Below, in pieces: positions 62,919 to 64,000 of a stretch of DNA of 64,000 nt. The stretch is from NCBI RefSeq assembly GCF_003113495.2, contig NZ_CP084506.1, forward strand, positions 3,100,001 through 3,164,000. Direction: 5' to 3'. Position 1 is the first letter of the stretch; the number at the start of each line of letters is the position of its first letter. The translations under genes and the position numbers were made by a program. The notes under the pieces were generated by a model, which was not told the DNA's origin, made no database searches, and saw only the letters and a program-made list of their open reading frames with translations. The stretch comes from Edwardsiella tarda ATCC 15947 = NBRC 105688 (GTDB lineage Bacteria > Pseudomonadota > Gammaproteobacteria > Enterobacterales > Enterobacteriaceae).

Positions 62919-62946
62919 AGAAAGCACAGCCTAGGCTGTGCTTTCT
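62919..62946 (-). terminator. Probable mpl terminator
   Basis: AGAAAGCACAGCC and GGCTGTGCTTTCT form a perfect 13-base stem with a two-base turn between yhcN and mpl. Neither side has a long U-tract (the minus strand continues TTCTATTG), so efficiency is uncertain. The 200 bases before it, after yhcN, show no gene. Confidence 0.6.
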
Positions 62947-62978
62947 CATTACACCCTCTCTTTCACGAGGGGCGACGC

Positions 62979-64000
62979 TTAGTGTTGAGCCCCTTTCTGC
63001 GCCAACGCCTGCAGTAGGCGTTCATGAATACCGCCGAATCCCCCGTTGCTCATCACGAGGATATGGTCTCCCGGCTGCGCATTCTTGACGATCATATCGA
63101 CCAACGTATCGAGATCGGCACTCCAATGTGCCGGTTGTACACAGGCCTCAGCCACCTCAACCACCTGCCAGGGAATATGCTGCGGCTGATACAGGTAGAC
63201 CTCATCTGCCCGCCCCAACGCCGGTGCCAACTCATTCTTACACACGCCCATCTTCATGGTGTTCGAGCGCGGTTCCAACACCGCCAAAATACGTGCCGTA
63301 CCGCCTACTTTGCCGCGTAAAGCCGCCAACGTAGCCAAGATCGCCGTCGGGTGATGGGCGAAATCGTCGTAGACAGTGACGCCATAGGCTTCGCCACGCA
63401 ACTCCAGGCGGCGACGCGCATTAATAAAGCTGGCCAACGCCCGGCACGCCTCGGCAGGCGGAACGCCGACATGGCGAGCGGCGGCGATCGCCATCAGCCC
63501 ATTATGCATATTGTGTTCACCCACCAGTGACCACTGCACCTCGCCGACACGTTCGCCATCCAGGGTCACGACAAAGTGGCTGGCATCTGGCGACAGTTTT
63601 TGTGCATGCCAAGCCGCCCCCTCGCCACTCTGCTCCTGCTCGCTCCAACAGCCCATAGCCAGGACTTGCTTCAGGTTCGCATCGTTCGCCGGCGAAATAA
63701 TCCGCCCCTTGCCCGGAACCAAGCGTACCAAATGATGGAACTGTTTCTGAATCGCCCGGAGATCATCGAAAATATCCGCATGATCAAACTCCAGGTTATT
63801 CAGAATCAACGTGCGCGGACAGTAGTGAACAAACTTGGAGCGTTTATCGAAGAAGGCACAATCATACTCATCCGCCTCGATAACGAAGAATGGGCTATCG
63901 CCCAGGCGCGCCGATACCTCGAAGTTTCCCGGCACGCCACCGATGACGAAACCAGGTTGATAACCGCACGCTTCCAGGATCCAGTTTACCATCCCGGCCG
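62979..64000 (-). CDS. mpl: Murein tripeptide ligase Mpl, N-terminus cut by window edge
   Basis: About 340 C-terminal residues of UDP-N-acetylmuramate:L-Ala-gamma-D-Glu-mesoDAP ligase, which recycles murein tripeptide. The window ends before the N-terminal Rossmann domain and the GKTTT ATP loop, so roughly 115 residues are missing; the apparent ATG at 63992 is internal (MVNWILEACGY). Seen: GGVPGNFEVSARLG, EADEYDCAFFDKRSKF, NLEFDHADIFDDL, GEHNMHNGLMA, DDFAHHPTAI and the C-terminal GDHILVMSNGGFGGIH. All are Mur-ligase features in the Mpl version. Confidence 0.95.
   Translation of the reverse strand, partial: AGMVNWILEACGYQPGFVIGGVPGNFEVSARLGDSPFFVIEADEYDCAFFDKRSKFVHYCPRTLILNNLEFDHADIFDDLRAIQKQFHHLVRLVPGKGRIISPANDANLKQVLAMGCWSEQEQSGEGAAWHAQKLSPDASHFVVTLDGERVGEVQWSLVGEHNMHNGLMAIAAARHVGVPPAEACRALASFINARRRLELRGEAYGVTVYDDFAHHPTAILATLAALRGKVGGTARILAVLEPRSNTMKMGVCKNELAPALGRADEVYLYQPQHIPWQVVEVAEACVQPAHWSADLDTLVDMIVKNAQPGDHILVMSNGGFGGIHERLLQALAQKGAQH

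Overview
The window reads as core chromosome of a gamma-proteobacterium in the Enterobacterales. Almost every protein is close to its Escherichia coli counterpart, often with the same length, and gene order follows the E. coli ygjO-alx-uxa/exu-yqj and mtr/deaD-pnp-nusA-ftsH-mdh-argR segments with inversions and joins. GC content is high, roughly the mid-to-upper fifties. The pmrAB pair between dacB and cgtA and the joined uxaCBA cluster point away from Escherichia, toward Edwardsiella or another Hafniaceae member. The genus is an inference from remembered similarity, not from a search. No prophage, IS element, CRISPR array or defence island is visible.

Layout. 1-5.4 kb: 3' end of qseC, a Tat-signal aminotransferase, rlmG and ygjP divergent around a palindromic promoter, ygjR, and a DMT-family permease. 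5.4-8.9 kb: a yybP-ykoY-type leader and alx, then sstT and ygjV. 9-16.2 kb: hexuronate catabolism (uxaC-uxaB-uxaA, exuT, exuR). 16.2-20 kb: a probable fluoride riboswitch with crcB, an orphan secreted ORF, yqjA-mzrA and yqjD-yqjE-yqjK. 20-23.1 kb: anaerobic ribonucleotide reductase nrdDG with FNR and NrdR sites. 23.1-29.6 kb: yraR, yhbP, yhbQ, putP, yhbS and the oxygen-independent ubiquinone genes ubiT, ubiU, ubiV. 29.7-32.4 kb: cysteine uptake and desulfidation (cyuP-cyuA).

33-52 kb is a dense minus-strand block for RNA and protein synthesis: deaD, nlpI, pnp, rpsO, truB, rbfA, infB, nusA, rimP, tRNA-fMet, tRNA-Leu(GAG), secG, glmM, folP, ftsH, rlmE, with yhbY divergent and greA. 52-64 kb: dacB-pmrA-pmrB, cgtA, yhbE, rpmA, rplU, ispB, sfsB, mdh, argR, yhcN and a truncated mpl.

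Several loci share an anaerobic or redox theme (nrdDG, ubiTUV, cyuPA, a possible ArcA site at mdh). Most regulatory signals found are established types: two riboswitch-like leaders, FNR/NrdR/ARG boxes and many intrinsic terminators. I found no convincing undescribed multi-gene system. The best unexplained items are the exported HisC-like aminotransferase, the orphan secreted ORF at 17.1 kb, the putP terminator encoded inside yhbQ, the palindromic element beside metY, and the gene-free AT-rich stretch upstream of cyuP.
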